From Ceratorhiza oryzae-sativae (lineage: Eukaryota > Basidiomycota > Agaricomycetes > Cantharellales > Ceratobasidiaceae), in assembly GCA_030998015.1 (NCBI GenBank), contig JARWMV010000238.1:930001-994000 (forward strand): a DNA stretch of 64,000 nt, read 5' to 3'. Below are positions 13,810 to 24,546 of this stretch, piece after piece (the stretch's first letter is position 1; each line of letters begins with the position of its first letter). The notes under the pieces are model-generated. The model saw nothing but the letters and a program-made list of their open reading frames with translations, searched no databases and had not been told where the DNA came from. The position numbers and the translations under genes are program-made.

Positions 13810-15324
13810 TTAGTTGACGGAACCCTTGTCCCAGCCACCATCGAACTTGTACGTAGCAAAAATATCGATTTCCTCGTTGGGGCTCAACGGGCGGTCCTCG
13901 ATCCGCATTCCGACTCGCCGCTGTTTGGACAAGCGATGAACGGTGCGCGGTGACAGGTGATACGGTTTATCCGAGGAGCCAGCTCGCTGGATATGTTTCT
14001 TTGTGCTGTTTTCGTCACGCCTTCTACGTTCGCTCTTTGGGGCGGCTTTGATTATCCGACACGGACTGGAGCTGCTACCCAAACCTATGTTAAGGATACT
14101 CGTCAAGCAATTACCGGTCCAAAGACTAGACACTACAGCCTACCCATTCCACCACAAGCATCAGATAATGCACCAATCGAGGTATCCTGTTGCGGAAAGG
14201 GCTCTTCGCCCATTTCGTCGTCGGCATCCGAGCTTGAGCAAAGAACAGGAACCGAAGCCGGTAATTTTTGGTTCAGCTGACGGACAGAGATTGAACCAGG
14301 GCGTGATCTTTGACCACAGAGCTGTTCGATCAATGGAGGGTTCCGGGGGGTCATTTCATCGTCCTCGGGCAAGAGGTTTGCCCATTTCGGTTTGGGAGTT
14401 AGTCCAAATATGCTAAAACTCGTTCCAAGGTCCTCGGAATCGCTCGATAGGATGCTGTCATGGCACTTGCGATGGCCTTTTGTTTCCTTCAAAGAGAGCG
14501 CCATCATTTCATCGTGCAATGAAGATCGCCGAGCGAGAGGAGTCCTGTCATCTCGATCCATGACCGAAGCGTCCAACGCGGTTCCAGCGGGAGGGCCGCG
14601 AAGTGGCCTCCGTACATGCGCGACTGTTGATTCGGCCAGGGGGTCAAACGTAAAGTCGAGTGTTGAGGGGTCTGGACACACACGGATGGGCGAGATGCGT
14701 GCTGGCGGATGAACTAGCCATGAATGCTCGCCAGCTGTTGCACCCAAGGTGGTGGTGGCCTCGGATGTCTTTCGGCGCAAGGCTTCAGCTGGGGTCTCCT
14801 GTACAGCGTGGGCCTTATTATCCAAGTTGGAGCGATTGAGAGAAAGGTGACGCAATTGCGTGCCTTTCTTAGGCTTTAAAGGGGATAAAGCACGACGAAA
14901 TCCAGGTCCAACAGAGGGACCAACGGGGTGACCCAGCTTACGAGGTTCCAGGAACGGAGAGTCAAGTGCGTTCTGGATGAGAATGCCTTTGGCCCATGGC
15001 TTGACGGGGGATACACGCTGGGGTAAAAGACCTGGACACAGGGATGAGGAGTTCGACAGACGGGGCGTGTTGACCGAGACATTTTGCAGAGGTACTGGAA
15101 TGTCGGAGTGGGACTGATTACCTGGTTTGGCCGAGCCAGACATCGTTCCTACGAGGGGTCAGTGCGGGTGTATGCGGACTGATCAGGCTGGACCTACTGC
15201 TCTTCTTGGCGGGAAACTCGTTGGGATCAGCTTCGAGTCTGTTTGGAGGTGCTAGGAAACGTTTTTTGCCATATGTTTTTCTGGCACGCAGGGGGTCCAG
15301 AGCTGGATCATTGGTGGGGGTCAT
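13810..15324 (-). CDS. Unknown Ser/Pro-rich protein, 468 residues
   Basis: Three exons (15198-15324, 14144-15148, 13810-14084) join with good GTAGGT/GTAGGC donors into an intact 1407-nt frame. It starts MTPTNDPALDPLRARKTYGK, has a long Ser/Pro-rich middle with many SP and TP sites (possible kinase targets), and ends in a basic then acidic segment with KPYHLSPRTVHRLSK and a final aromatic patch, DIFATYK. I do not recognise a family. The repeated S/T-P pairs and basic patches would suit a nuclear, cell-cycle-phosphorylated protein, but that is only inference. It lies between the Sir2 gene (190 bp) and the Sly41-like gene (288 bp), all transcribed from the minus strand. Confidence 0.7.
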
Positions 15325-15612
15325 GGTCGATGCGGCAGTGGTGGGTGGTGTTTCTGCAAGGCGGGTCCTGGGCAAGACGTCAACGTTGGGACTGGGAAAT
15401 CGGTGGCCATTCGAGCCACCGAGTAATTCAACGGCGGCACGGAAGCAAACAAGGTTGCTGATATAATCAAGGCATAAATATATCAATACCAGCTCGGGAA
15501 ACAGTATATGATCACTACGTCTACAAGATACTGAATGCTCAACATGACACATGGGAAATCTATGCAACTCGAAAAAGAAAACGGTCCTCAGTTTGCGAGA
15601 AAGAGAGCATAA

Positions 15613-17255
15613 TTAGAATTGAGCCAAGGATTGGGTATGCATCTTGGGTGTCGTATCAGGGGCTTCGGTATCGGGGTGAGGGGGCTCGTCGTGGGTGCCT
15701 CTGCGATTTTTGAGGTTCATATAGCCGTTGGCACGAGCACCGGCGGAATGAGGGGGCGAATCGAGGGAAGCGGGCGGGGATGGGTACGACTCGGTCGGCG
15801 AGATCGGCTGCCTAGGTTTTGATGCGGGAATGTTGATCGACATTCCGTTCGGCTGGCGCATAGGAGGGTGGGAGCGGGGAGGCGCAACAGCGGCCTGGTA
15901 TTGGCGCAACTCGACATGGTCCGGTTGCGGACTACCGCTTGGCGTGATAAGCTCGGACTTGGTGGTAGGCAGTTGTAGTTGTCTGTTTGCTTCGACGCGT
16001 CGTGCCTTGTTCTCGCCGCGCTCGACATCGGATTTGGCTTGGTTATAGAGCCAAAGCCCGGCAAAAGTGAGCATGATGCCCAGGGCCTGAACTGGATGCA
16101 CGCTTTGGGAGAACCACACGATGGCGATGCAGATCACCGCAACCCGCTTGATGAGAGATGCGATCGAGTAGGTGACAGGAGACGTGGAAGCCAGGATGGC
16201 AAAGGCGATGATGTTTTGTGCCCAGTGAACGGTGCCGTTGAGGAAGAAGTAGTACAAAACACCGTGGGCGGCCGGTTTGGTCGGTTCGGAAACCAACAGG
16301 TCGTCGTGCCAACGGCGCCAGAGGTAGCCAAAGTCATAATACAGCCAGATGGGTATCATGAGGAGGAAAGCCAGACCAGATGAATAAAATAAAAGATTAA
16401 GCTTGTCTAGCTTGTGGGCGGTTGAGGCACCATTTGAGGGCATGATCTTTTTGAAAAAGATATTGGAGGAGACAAAGACCAGGGCCGAGCCAAACGCGCA
16501 CATGAGGCCAACCAGGTTGGACCCGGCCACATCGAACGTGCATGCCAGCATGACGCCAACAGTGAGAGGCAGGAGGGAAGCATATGTGCGGAAGGAATAG
16601 CTGACGCCAAAGAGCAGACGGTAGGCGAGTACAGTAAACAAGGGAGACAAGGCCTAGATGCAACCCGTGAGCAGGCGGGCGCAGGCGTGAGGGGTCTACG
16701 TACCTTGATGGTATGCACGGTGCTGACAGGCACACGGCTGATCGCCATGCTGGAAAAGATGTGGCCGCCGACCTGGAAGGCGGCCATGGGAAGGGTGCTG
16801 CGAATGATGGCACGCGTTGGCGAGCGCAGGGTGCTCATGCCGAGGCGGGGGTGGGTGAAGATGGCACAGTAGGCCGAGACAAATGCAAACTGGACAAAGG
16901 TGAGGGTGACCGGGTACCGAAACTGGATCATGATCGATTTTCCAGTGTTGGACGAGAGCGCCGAGGAGAGGTACCAGAGCGAGCAGAGCGCAAGGAACCG
17001 GAGGGTCGACATCGACGGTGCGGTGTGGGTGAGCGACGGCCCGGCGTGGACGTTTGGCTTGAGGGCGGCGAGGTGGGAGAGCGAGCTCCTGGCCGAGGAA
17101 AAGAGCGAGTGCGGGTGGGACGCCATCGCCGGCGCCGGCAGCAAGCTCGAGTCGATCGTGTCGCGCCGTGGCTTGTCCATGATCCAGCCCGGCGTCTGGC
17201 GCACATTGTGCACCGAGCCAGACCGCAGTCGGCCGTTGGAGAGAGTGTGTGCCAT
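15613..17255 (-). CDS. Sly41-type triose-phosphate/nucleotide-sugar transporter family protein
   Basis: Two exons (16704-17255 and 15613-16653) with a 50-nt GTACGT intron give 530 intact residues. About ten hydrophobic segments lie between residues 85 and 410, starting at LRFLALCSLWYLSSALS and NTGKSIM, and including FPVTLTFVQF-like and ALSPLFTVLAYRLLFG blocks. This is the TPT/EamA transporter fold, with the SNIFFKK and NLLFYSSGLAF features of the fungal Sly41 group. Sly41 is a Golgi/ER membrane protein first found as a suppressor of Ypt1 loss; its substrate is uncertain. The N-terminus (about 80 residues) and the C-terminal 130 residues are hydrophilic, Pro/Ser-rich and presumably cytosolic. 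The start could be slightly further downstream. Confidence 0.85.
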
Positions 17256-17372
17256 GTCGACGCAGGCGGTAGTCGCGGTCGGGGTCAGCTTTGCTCACAC
17301 CGAATCGCCAAATTCCATGCTGACATATCATTTCAAACACAGCCCGTACAAAATACATCGGTCGTCTAGCGT

Positions 17373-18243
17373 CTACAGCCCACCGTGCACGGCCTTGCGG
17401 TCGTCGTCCACGCTCGATGCAACCACCGCCAGGGGCACAGACCCCGACTCGGACGTCTGGTCCTCCACGGCAGCCATCCCAGGACCCGACACCATCGCGC
17501 CAGCAGGCCGGTCGAGCTTGACGGCAACGGGCGTCGTGCGCGGCGACTTGGCCGGTGCCAGCCATGGATCCTGCCACTTGGCCCCAGGCTGCTTCTTTCT
17601 ACTCTGCCGACTCTTGTTCGAACCGCTCCCGCGCGAGTCTTTCGACGCCTGTTGGCCCATGAGCTGAGAGTGCGTCACTCCCCCCGCGAATGAAGATGAC
17701 GCGTTTCGCTCACGGGCTGCGCGGTTCTGCTCCACCCGTCGGATGGCCCACCGCCTTTGGGAGACACCGTCATCAGCCGTTCGAGCCCCGTCGCATCCAC
17801 AGCAACTCACGCATACAAAATGGCGCCTATTATCGCCAGCCCACCGAGAGCGCCAAACACTCCACCCAGGATCGTACCGAGCGCAGGCCCGTGAGATCCC
17901 GATTCAGTCGGTTCTTGTCGTTTATGGTTTGTGTAGGTATATGAAGTCGCATGTGTTTGTCCCGACTTGTTGCTGTCGACAAAGGAAATCTACCGTTATT
18001 CGCCATGGAGCCCAGCTTTGTCGCACTCACCTAACAAAAGGCATGGTTGAACACGGCCACCAAGAGCGTCCGAACTGTGAGCAAGCAAGTGAGCTCGCCT
18101 GTCCGTCGCGTGAAAAGAATGCCGAGCTCGCGTACCTCGCATACAACTTCTGCGAATATCCCAGCAACGGAAGCGCTCGGTTCGTGCACAGGTAGCGCAT
18201 GGACTGACGAAACGAGCGCCAAGAGCAGCCCAGTGAGCAGCAT
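17373..18243 (-). CDS. Predicted secreted/single-pass membrane protein of unknown function
   Basis: Four exons (18136-18243, 18031-18074, 17811-17972, 17373-17754) sum to 696 nt, 231 residues, without a break. The protein begins with a signal peptide (MLLTGLLLALVSSVHALP), has a short presumably extracellular part with a few Cys, then one Gly-rich transmembrane helix around residues 85-106 (GTILGGVFGALGGLAIIGAI) followed at once by a basic ARWAIRR stop-transfer stretch. The remaining roughly 120 residues are Ser/Lys-rich and would be cytosolic. Small proteins of this shape (signal, Ser/Thr-containing ectodomain, Gly-rich helix, basic tail) are common in basidiomycetes as hypothetical membrane proteins or sensors. 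No family was recognised. Confidence 0.7.
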
Positions 18244-19307
18244 CCTGTAATGCTGGTGGGGTATACCGCTGGTGTGCCGGACGGGGTGCCTGAGCGGCGG
18301 GTGATTTTTATCGACTGTGTGCAGGGTCGTGAGCGAGAATGATCCAGAGGGTGCGGAATACGGTCGTAGCGTTCAGGGGGATCGTAGCTCTGGAGCACCG
18401 TAGACAGTACGGTTATGTATCCGTAACCATTGCGAGGGAAGGTGCACGAGCAGCAGAAGGACAGAAGCTCTCGGGTTAAAGACAGATTACAAGGGCCGTT
18501 GTTCCCAATCATGATACTCACTATGGACAAGGCGAACTAGTTCCGCCACTCGGAGCGGCTCCGCAGCCCATATATGCGCAGATTGCGGTCAGGACGAATT
18601 TTGGAAAAGGGGCACCCACAAGCTATTCCTGGTTAAGTCCCAGAAATAGCAGCCAACGGCGGCAAGTGCGCATGAACACAAAGGCGGAGATCAGGTCCGT
18701 GCATCAGAACCGTCCCAGGACTGTCTCCGTTTGGGTATCCCGGACCGGACTAGAGGTTCGGCTCAAGATCGCCATTCCCGATCCATCAAACAAGTCGCTG
18801 GTCGATTGAAGGACCCCGAAGTTGCGAATAATCGCCACCACCATCGCAGCATATGCTTCGAGCTCGAGGGATATTCTACAAGCTGAATTGTAATAGCTGG
18901 CGTTGCGGCTCCCTGAAGACGAGGGTGGGTGGTCACAAATTATCATACTAGCTATAAAATAAACGGCATTACTGGTCCCGAGATAACGAAGGGAATGCCT
19001 CCTCCGGTGATCAAAAGCCTTCTCGACGTTCGTTTGACTGGAATTTAGGGTGACACCGAGCGAATTAAGCGGGGTGGGGTTGGAATCCAGACGTCGTTCG
19101 CGTCAAGAAACAGATTTCATTCGTTGCAAAATAGTACGAGTTGACCGAGCGTCACTCGAGCAAATTACATTTTCATACACAGCAGGCTTTTCCGGAAAAA
19201 CGCATACATACGTAAATAGAAGGGAGGGTGGCCCAAAAGCAAAATGTTCAACCATTTAGTAAATATCTCGTCTTACCAGCCTAAACCACTTACGACTGGT
19301 TTGTGCC
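18244..19307. other. Intergenic region with one unassigned ORF
   Basis: Upstream of the membrane-protein gene and downstream of RRP4. On the minus strand, 18704-18946 is an 80-codon ATG-started frame with a fairly ordinary protein composition (helical centre ELEAYAAMVVAIIRNFGV), which may be an exon of a small gene, but I could not join it to further exons or assign a family. The rest shows short overlapping frames only. No RNA gene was seen. Confidence 0.35.
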
Positions 19308-20515
19308 TCATAGTCGAAGCACTAGCGCAGGCACACTCGCGGCCATGGACTCAGCAATCTCCTCGTTTAGTATATCCACAATCTCCACGTTTCTGTTCTA
19401 CCACCCAGTCGTAAGCTTGCTCGATGAGATGGTCGGTGAGTGGAATATGGTAACCCGCCAACGCCCTGATCACATTGGATACTCGGGCAATGGCCCGAAA
19501 GGTGGCCGTGTCGATTAGCTACTTTGTGTTAGGCAAGTCCGACTTTTAGAGTCACATTGACTCACGTCATTCTTGTTTGAATAAACCGCTTCAGCGTCAA
19601 ACCCTTCTTCCCCTGCCTGGTTTAGCTCCTTGATATGCTTGCTAACCCAAATGTACCCGTTCAGTCCCATGATCACATCCACGCCACATGGTAAGCTAAA
19701 GAAATGTGACTTGAGCCGGCGTATCAGCCGAGGGGCGACAATGACAATTTGCCCATTCCTGAGTTTCCCGTAGCGCAAAGAGCGGGTATGCAGGGAGATA
19801 CTGCCATCTCCGAACAAGGATTGAACCTCTGCGACAAGTAAATCACCTTCTTCAAAAAAGGTCCGCATTTGTAGCTCATCCGACTCGAGTTTGCGTCGCT
19901 GTAAAAACGTAAATATTTGTTTTTAGAATAAAAGGATCACACACGCCTGTACACCACCAGGGAGATTGACAGAAGACAGGAGAAGAAGTCCGTCTTGCCG
20001 GGAATTGACATCTACTTTCCATCGTTTGTTTTGAACCTGAGAGCAGTGTTATCCTCGAGGTTCGCAAGGTGAGACCCATGAATATTACTTCTGCAATTCT
20101 ACCGACTACTAGATCTCCTACTTCGGGTGTGTACCTATTGATGGTCATGAAGAATCCTGGTGCAGCCAAGAGGGTACCCAACCTTGATTTTACTGGCTTG
20201 ACAGAAACGAGTTTGTTGACCCTCTCCACGGTCCCCGACACCGAGGCAATAACCTGATCACCTTCAACGAATGTACCGTGGCCCCTAGAGCCGAAATTAT
20301 AGTACAGGCAAATTTGCGACGGCTGTCACTGACCGCATGAATGCTTGACTTGAAGTGATCATCTCGCCGGGAGAAGTCAATCGCGACGAGGTAGAATTAA
20401 GCTCATCGTCGGCCTCTAGCTCGGTATCCATGAGTTCTGGGTCCATTCGCGGTCTGTCATAGTAGTTGCCACCCGAAGCGACATAGCGTGGCGGAAAGGC
20501 AGAGACGGAAAACAT
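19308..20515 (-). CDS. RRP4: Exosome complex RNA-binding subunit RRP4
   Basis: Exons 20334-20515, 20183-20284, 20089-20134, 19947-20036, 19566-19898 and 19308-19518. After the start MFSVSAFPPRYVASGG come TSSQAFMRGHGTFVEGDQ, VERVNKLVSVKP, EVGDLVVGRI (S1-type RNA-binding fold), KRWKVDVNSRQDGLLLLSS, NLPGGVQRRK, SLHTRSLRYGKL and LMGLNGYIWV-like KH-domain residues, all typical of Rrp4. The protein caps the nuclear/cytoplasmic RNA exosome and guides RNA to it. The exon ending at 19947 seems to use a GC donor. In the last exon the conserved helix DILNEEIAESM is reached only if one base of the AAA run (19390-19392, minus strand) is surplus; read as is, a stop occurs at 19351, or a 52-nt GT-AG intron removes the helix. 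Confidence 0.9.
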
Positions 20516-20624
20516 GGAAAGGGGGGACAGAGACACGTGACCGTGGCCGAGAATAATTACTATAATGCCGTCATTCCACACTGGTCTGACCTTTTGGCGC
20601 ACAACCACACCCCCCGTCGCAGCC
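20516..20624. promoter_or_regulatory. Compact bidirectional promoter of RRP4 and APP1
   Basis: Only 109 bp separate the divergent start codons at 20515 (minus) and 20625 (plus). A CACGTG E-box lies at 20534-20539. No clear TATA box is visible, as is common for housekeeping promoters. Confidence 0.55.
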
Positions 20625-23454
20625 ATGAGTGACCCCTCCCGCCCCGGTTTGCGCTCGACCCAGGCCTCGTTTACCGTGAGCGCAGGAGGATGGCGCAATG
20701 CTGCGCTCTCCAAGCTGGCCAAGGTCCGGGATTATGTGGCCTCGTCTGAGGTGTCCAAATCTGCATACAATGCGGTGTCGAACCGGGTGTCAGCGTATCG
20801 AAGTGGAGTGGACCCTACCACAGGAGAGAAGAGGCAGACGTGGGAGGAATGGGCCAGAGAGAGACTTCAAAGGCAAGCCTCCCGTGGTCAGTGAGATAGT
20901 AATGAGTAGCTGACATGTGTTCAGACGAAGAGAGGAGCAGCGGGGCACGGAGAGGATTGCTCTGTTTCCAGGGTGGGCAGTTTGCCGATACCCGGGCAAC
21001 ATACTAGGCGGCAGTAATGGTACTAATTGCACGCACCCCGGCCGGTGTTTGGCTCACGAATTGCACAGGTGATATCCAAAAACTCGAAATTGATGTATTC
21101 GTATCAGGCTTCGCATCTAGCCTCCGCACACCCGAGCAAGCTACTAGATCTCAAAAGGCGTTCATGAGAATCGCGCGGGGTAAGTATTCGATTAGCTCCC
21201 GCAAGTGAAACTGCCTCATGAACCAAAAACAGGGTTTTCCGCACTCCCAAAACTACCTCCCCCTCCTGAAAACATTCTCGCTGGGCAGGGCTTCGACACC
21301 CCTTGGACGCAGTCTCCAAATCCTTCCATTGATGATTTGGCCGAGGAGCTGGCTCGCATGGGGGCTCCACTTCCGCCTAGGCCCGAGGATATCACAGAAG
21401 AGACAGAGGCTCGCGCATTGAGCAAGCCAACTCAGCCCAGGAACGAGACAACTCCCGACAGTCATGCTATGAAATTTGGGATGGCATTTTCCCAACCCGG
21501 GCCTTCGACGCCAACCATACAACGGTTGTCCGTTGACAAGCCTAAACAACCTCCACCGCTACCAACACGCTCCCCAACAATCACAACCCAAGCTGCTTCT
21601 CCCACTTCGTCACTATGCAAAGACGAACCCGGTAACACTATGGCCTCTGCTGTGTCGTTGCTTTCCGCAAAATCCTCAAAGAGCGGCACAGGTCTTTCCG
21701 CTGTCCATCCAAATATGGACATAGGGATTCTCCGCCAGCTTCATGCCAACCTCGACTCTCGGCTGCAGCCTTTTTGGTCAAGCAAGCTAGAAAACAGGAC
21801 TATCCAAATTTCCTTGTACACCCACCCGCACGATATCACCGCTTCGTCTGCTTGGAGGGCGCCACTTGCCTGTGTACAAGTACAATCGGGCTCCCAGGGT
21901 TACTTTTCCCACAAGTTCAACATACCTTTCGAACATCTACCCACTCATGAAAAGGCTGAACATATTGCGTTTGGAAAGCATGCGGATGAACGTACACTGT
22001 ATGTACATGCCGAACTATTGCCTGCTCTTGACGCATCGGCCTCGAGTGGAGTGGAAGCCGAAACATCCCAAGGCATTGCTGTCCATGACGAAACGACCAG
22101 AAAGTCGGGTGATAGAGTTCAAGTTCAAGAAGAAATACAAGTTGCTGCTGCGCGCGTCCGCGTCATTTCGGATATTGACGACACAATCAAGGTCAGTGAG
22201 GTGCTGATGGGTGTTAGAGCAATTTTTCATAACGTGGGTTGAATTCGATTATGTGCATAGACCATACATCATTTGACCTATTTTATTTTGTAGGTGTTTG
22301 TCCGACATTTGGATGAGCTTATTGTACCGGGTATACCAGAATTGTATGCCAGGCTTTCCGATCGTGGAGTCAAGTTCCATTATGTGGTTCGTCGTGTTTA
22401 TCTCAAAATCTTGCCTCTTTGGCTCACACCTATCGATCATTAGTCAAATGGGCCGTTCGAACTACTACCAGTACTGGTCGAGTTTCTGCGTATATCCAAT
22501 CTGCCCAAAGGTGTGTGTTACACTTGTGAAGAGCGCTATGCTCAAAGTCAGCAGGTTCGGTAAAGCTCAAGTCTTATGGAGGACGAAGCCTCTTCCAAGG
22601 TAGTTAACGAACCATTTGACTGTGATGACACTGACTTGTGATTTATATAGGATTGTGGGGTGAATCTGCTGCCGACCGTAAACGGGGGAATGTGGTCGAG
22701 GTTTTAGACAGCTTCCCTGAATCGAAATTTATCCTCGTGGGAGACACCGGAGAGCAGGATCTCGAATTATATGCCACACTAGCACAGGAGCGCCCTGACC
22801 AAATCGTCGCCTTGTTCTTGCGTGATGTCACGCCCCCGACACCACCTCCCACAGCTCCGTCCACCCCCGTGCTCGGCCCAGTGTCCGACAAGAGCGTGAA
22901 AAAGAAAGGATCTGCTAGTTCTCTAAAAAGTATTCGGAGCTTGGCGGGAGGAGGAAAGAAGCCGAAGGAGGAGGTGCCAAAAATACAGATCCCACTAACG
23001 CGGCAGGTTCCGACGAGTCCCCCTTCCACTCGTTCTGCCATGCGCGCCGTCACAGACCCGACGCAGTCACCTACACCTACAAAGTGTATACACCTCGCTC
23101 TCGTGGATCTTCTGGGTCGTATTTCGATGCTCCGACGCCCATTGCCAAGCGTCCCGAACTGCCGACGGTTCCTGGTCAATTCTCACTAGCCAACATTGAC
23201 CTTGGTATCGATCCCGCAAACGCACTGGTATCTGCTGCAGCTACTGCTGGAACTGGGCATAGTGCGGATACAGTCGCCGACAATACACGTGCAGGTATAT
23301 TGGCCAAGAAGGAAGAGCTCCGTTCGCGGACAAAAACCGCCAGGGAGAATACCCATCTCATATTGTATTGAAGGTATTCAAAGAACCCTGGGAATGTGAA
23401 GATGAGGCAATGCAAGTGCTTGATGCCTTGGAAAAGGGGGTTGAGTACAGATGA
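20625..23454 (+). CDS. APP1: APP1-type phosphatidate phosphatase
   Basis: Exons 20625-20890, 20925-21013, 21069-21179, 21233-22233, 22294-22386, 22444-22510, 22555-22599 and 22651 onward are in phase. Family blocks: ERIALFPGWAVCRYPG, DVFVSGFASSLRTPEQA, ISDIDDTIK (the HAD-type DxDxT catalytic motif, both Asp present), SNGPFELLPVL, KLKSYGG, and FILVGDTGEQDLELY. App1 dephosphorylates phosphatidate at actin patches during endocytosis. The Pro-rich linker between the first half and the catalytic part fits its SH3 partners. The C-terminal tail needs two frame changes, each restored by one more A, at 23081-23083 and 23348-23349; then the tail ends in HIVLKVFKEPWECED and stops at 23454. Without them the frame stops at 23187-23189, after the catalytic domain. 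Confidence 0.9.
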
Positions 23455-23595
23455 TGAATTACTAATTGCGAATAAGTGATCCGAGTCATGGGAGCTGGTA
23501 TTGTAGATTGTATCATTATGCTTGGGTCGACTCTACCGACGATCAAGGTTTAGAACAGACCTGAATAACTCCATAAAAATGTAATGTTACACATA

Positions 23596-24493
23596 TTATG
23601 CTTTAGTTTTTGTGGAAGGGTGCCCTGCTAGGATTTTACTCTCGACCTCACTCATAAAGTCAAGTAGTTCCTGTTGTTCAGTTTTTGGTCAAGTGAGAAT
23701 ATAGTGCAGCAGGCGAGTCAACGAACCTTATTGTCCGGTTCGAATTGTAGCCCAATGGCTATCGCATCTCTCGCTTCTTCGTAGCACTGTAGAGCAACTA
23801 GGGCTTTGGCTTTACGGAAATGCCCTTTCGTCCAGGGTCTTCGCAGAGCAATGACCACGTCGGCGTCTACGAGTGCCGGGATGTAGTCACCAGCGGAGAG
23901 GTGGGCCGCGGACCGATTCGAGAGTACGGTTGAGATCTCCTCGCGAGCGAGAGTATGGGCTCCCAATTGGGCCGCGAGGCAGCGATATTAGCCGACATGG
24001 TGTAACTCTGGATGGCTGGTGCCCATTTACCGGCCTTGTACGCCGCCTACACATCATTTGGTCAAGATCTGGCGCGCGCAAAGGCGAGCGAAACATACGT
24101 TACCCTCATCCTTAAACTTGGCCACGTGAGCTGATCTACTCTTGTCGGTCACTTGAGGCGGCGGTGGCACGATGAGGTTCGGCGCTTGAACCAGCATCCT
24201 TGCCAACAAATTCAGATCGGAATAATCTACTCCACAGTCGTCGCATTTGTCCATTCCGTGTTCAATACAAACTGCTTGACATGTGTTGTGACCTTCTGGT
24301 CCTACTAGCTTGACTGGTCGAGGTTTGAAGCTCGCATCCATGTCTGCTTGTAGGGCCGGATCAATGGGGTCTGGATTTAGGAGCTGTTGGGGTGGGCCGG
24401 GTTGGGGAGAATGCGAGTGATTATGTCCACCAGGCCCATCATGAGAATGACCATGTGCGTTAGGTCCGTCGTGAGAATGCCCATGGTCTGCCA
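23596..24493 (-). CDS. SEC72: SEC72-like TPR subunit of the ER translocation (Sec62/63) complex
   Basis: Exons 24099-24493, 23727-24046 and 23596-23670. The N-terminus is His/Gly-rich (ADHGHSHDGPNAHGHSHDG), then KPRPVKLVGPEGHNTC, CDDCGVDYSDLNLLARM, and a three-TPR region: AAYKAGKWAPAIQSYTMS, STVLSNRSAAHLSAGDY, GHFRKAKALVALQCYEEARD. This is the layout of fungal Sec72, which helps post-translational protein import into the ER. In the second exon the frame must shift by one base at the GGG run 23957-23959 (plus-strand numbering) to join NWEP to LAREE. No ATG lies in frame at the beginning: the first codon seems to be split, with A at 24546 before a GTAGGT donor and TG at 24493-24492. It converges on APP1 (141 bp). 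Confidence 0.75.
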
Positions 24494-24546
24494 CTAACGA
24501 CTACTTTCAGAGATACAGCAAGCAGCCCGGGCTATAGCCACCTACT

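Noticed and set aside
18704..18946. 80-codon minus-strand ORF between RRP4 and the membrane-protein gene
   Set aside because: Protein-like but could not be joined to exons or a family; not strong enough for a CDS entry.
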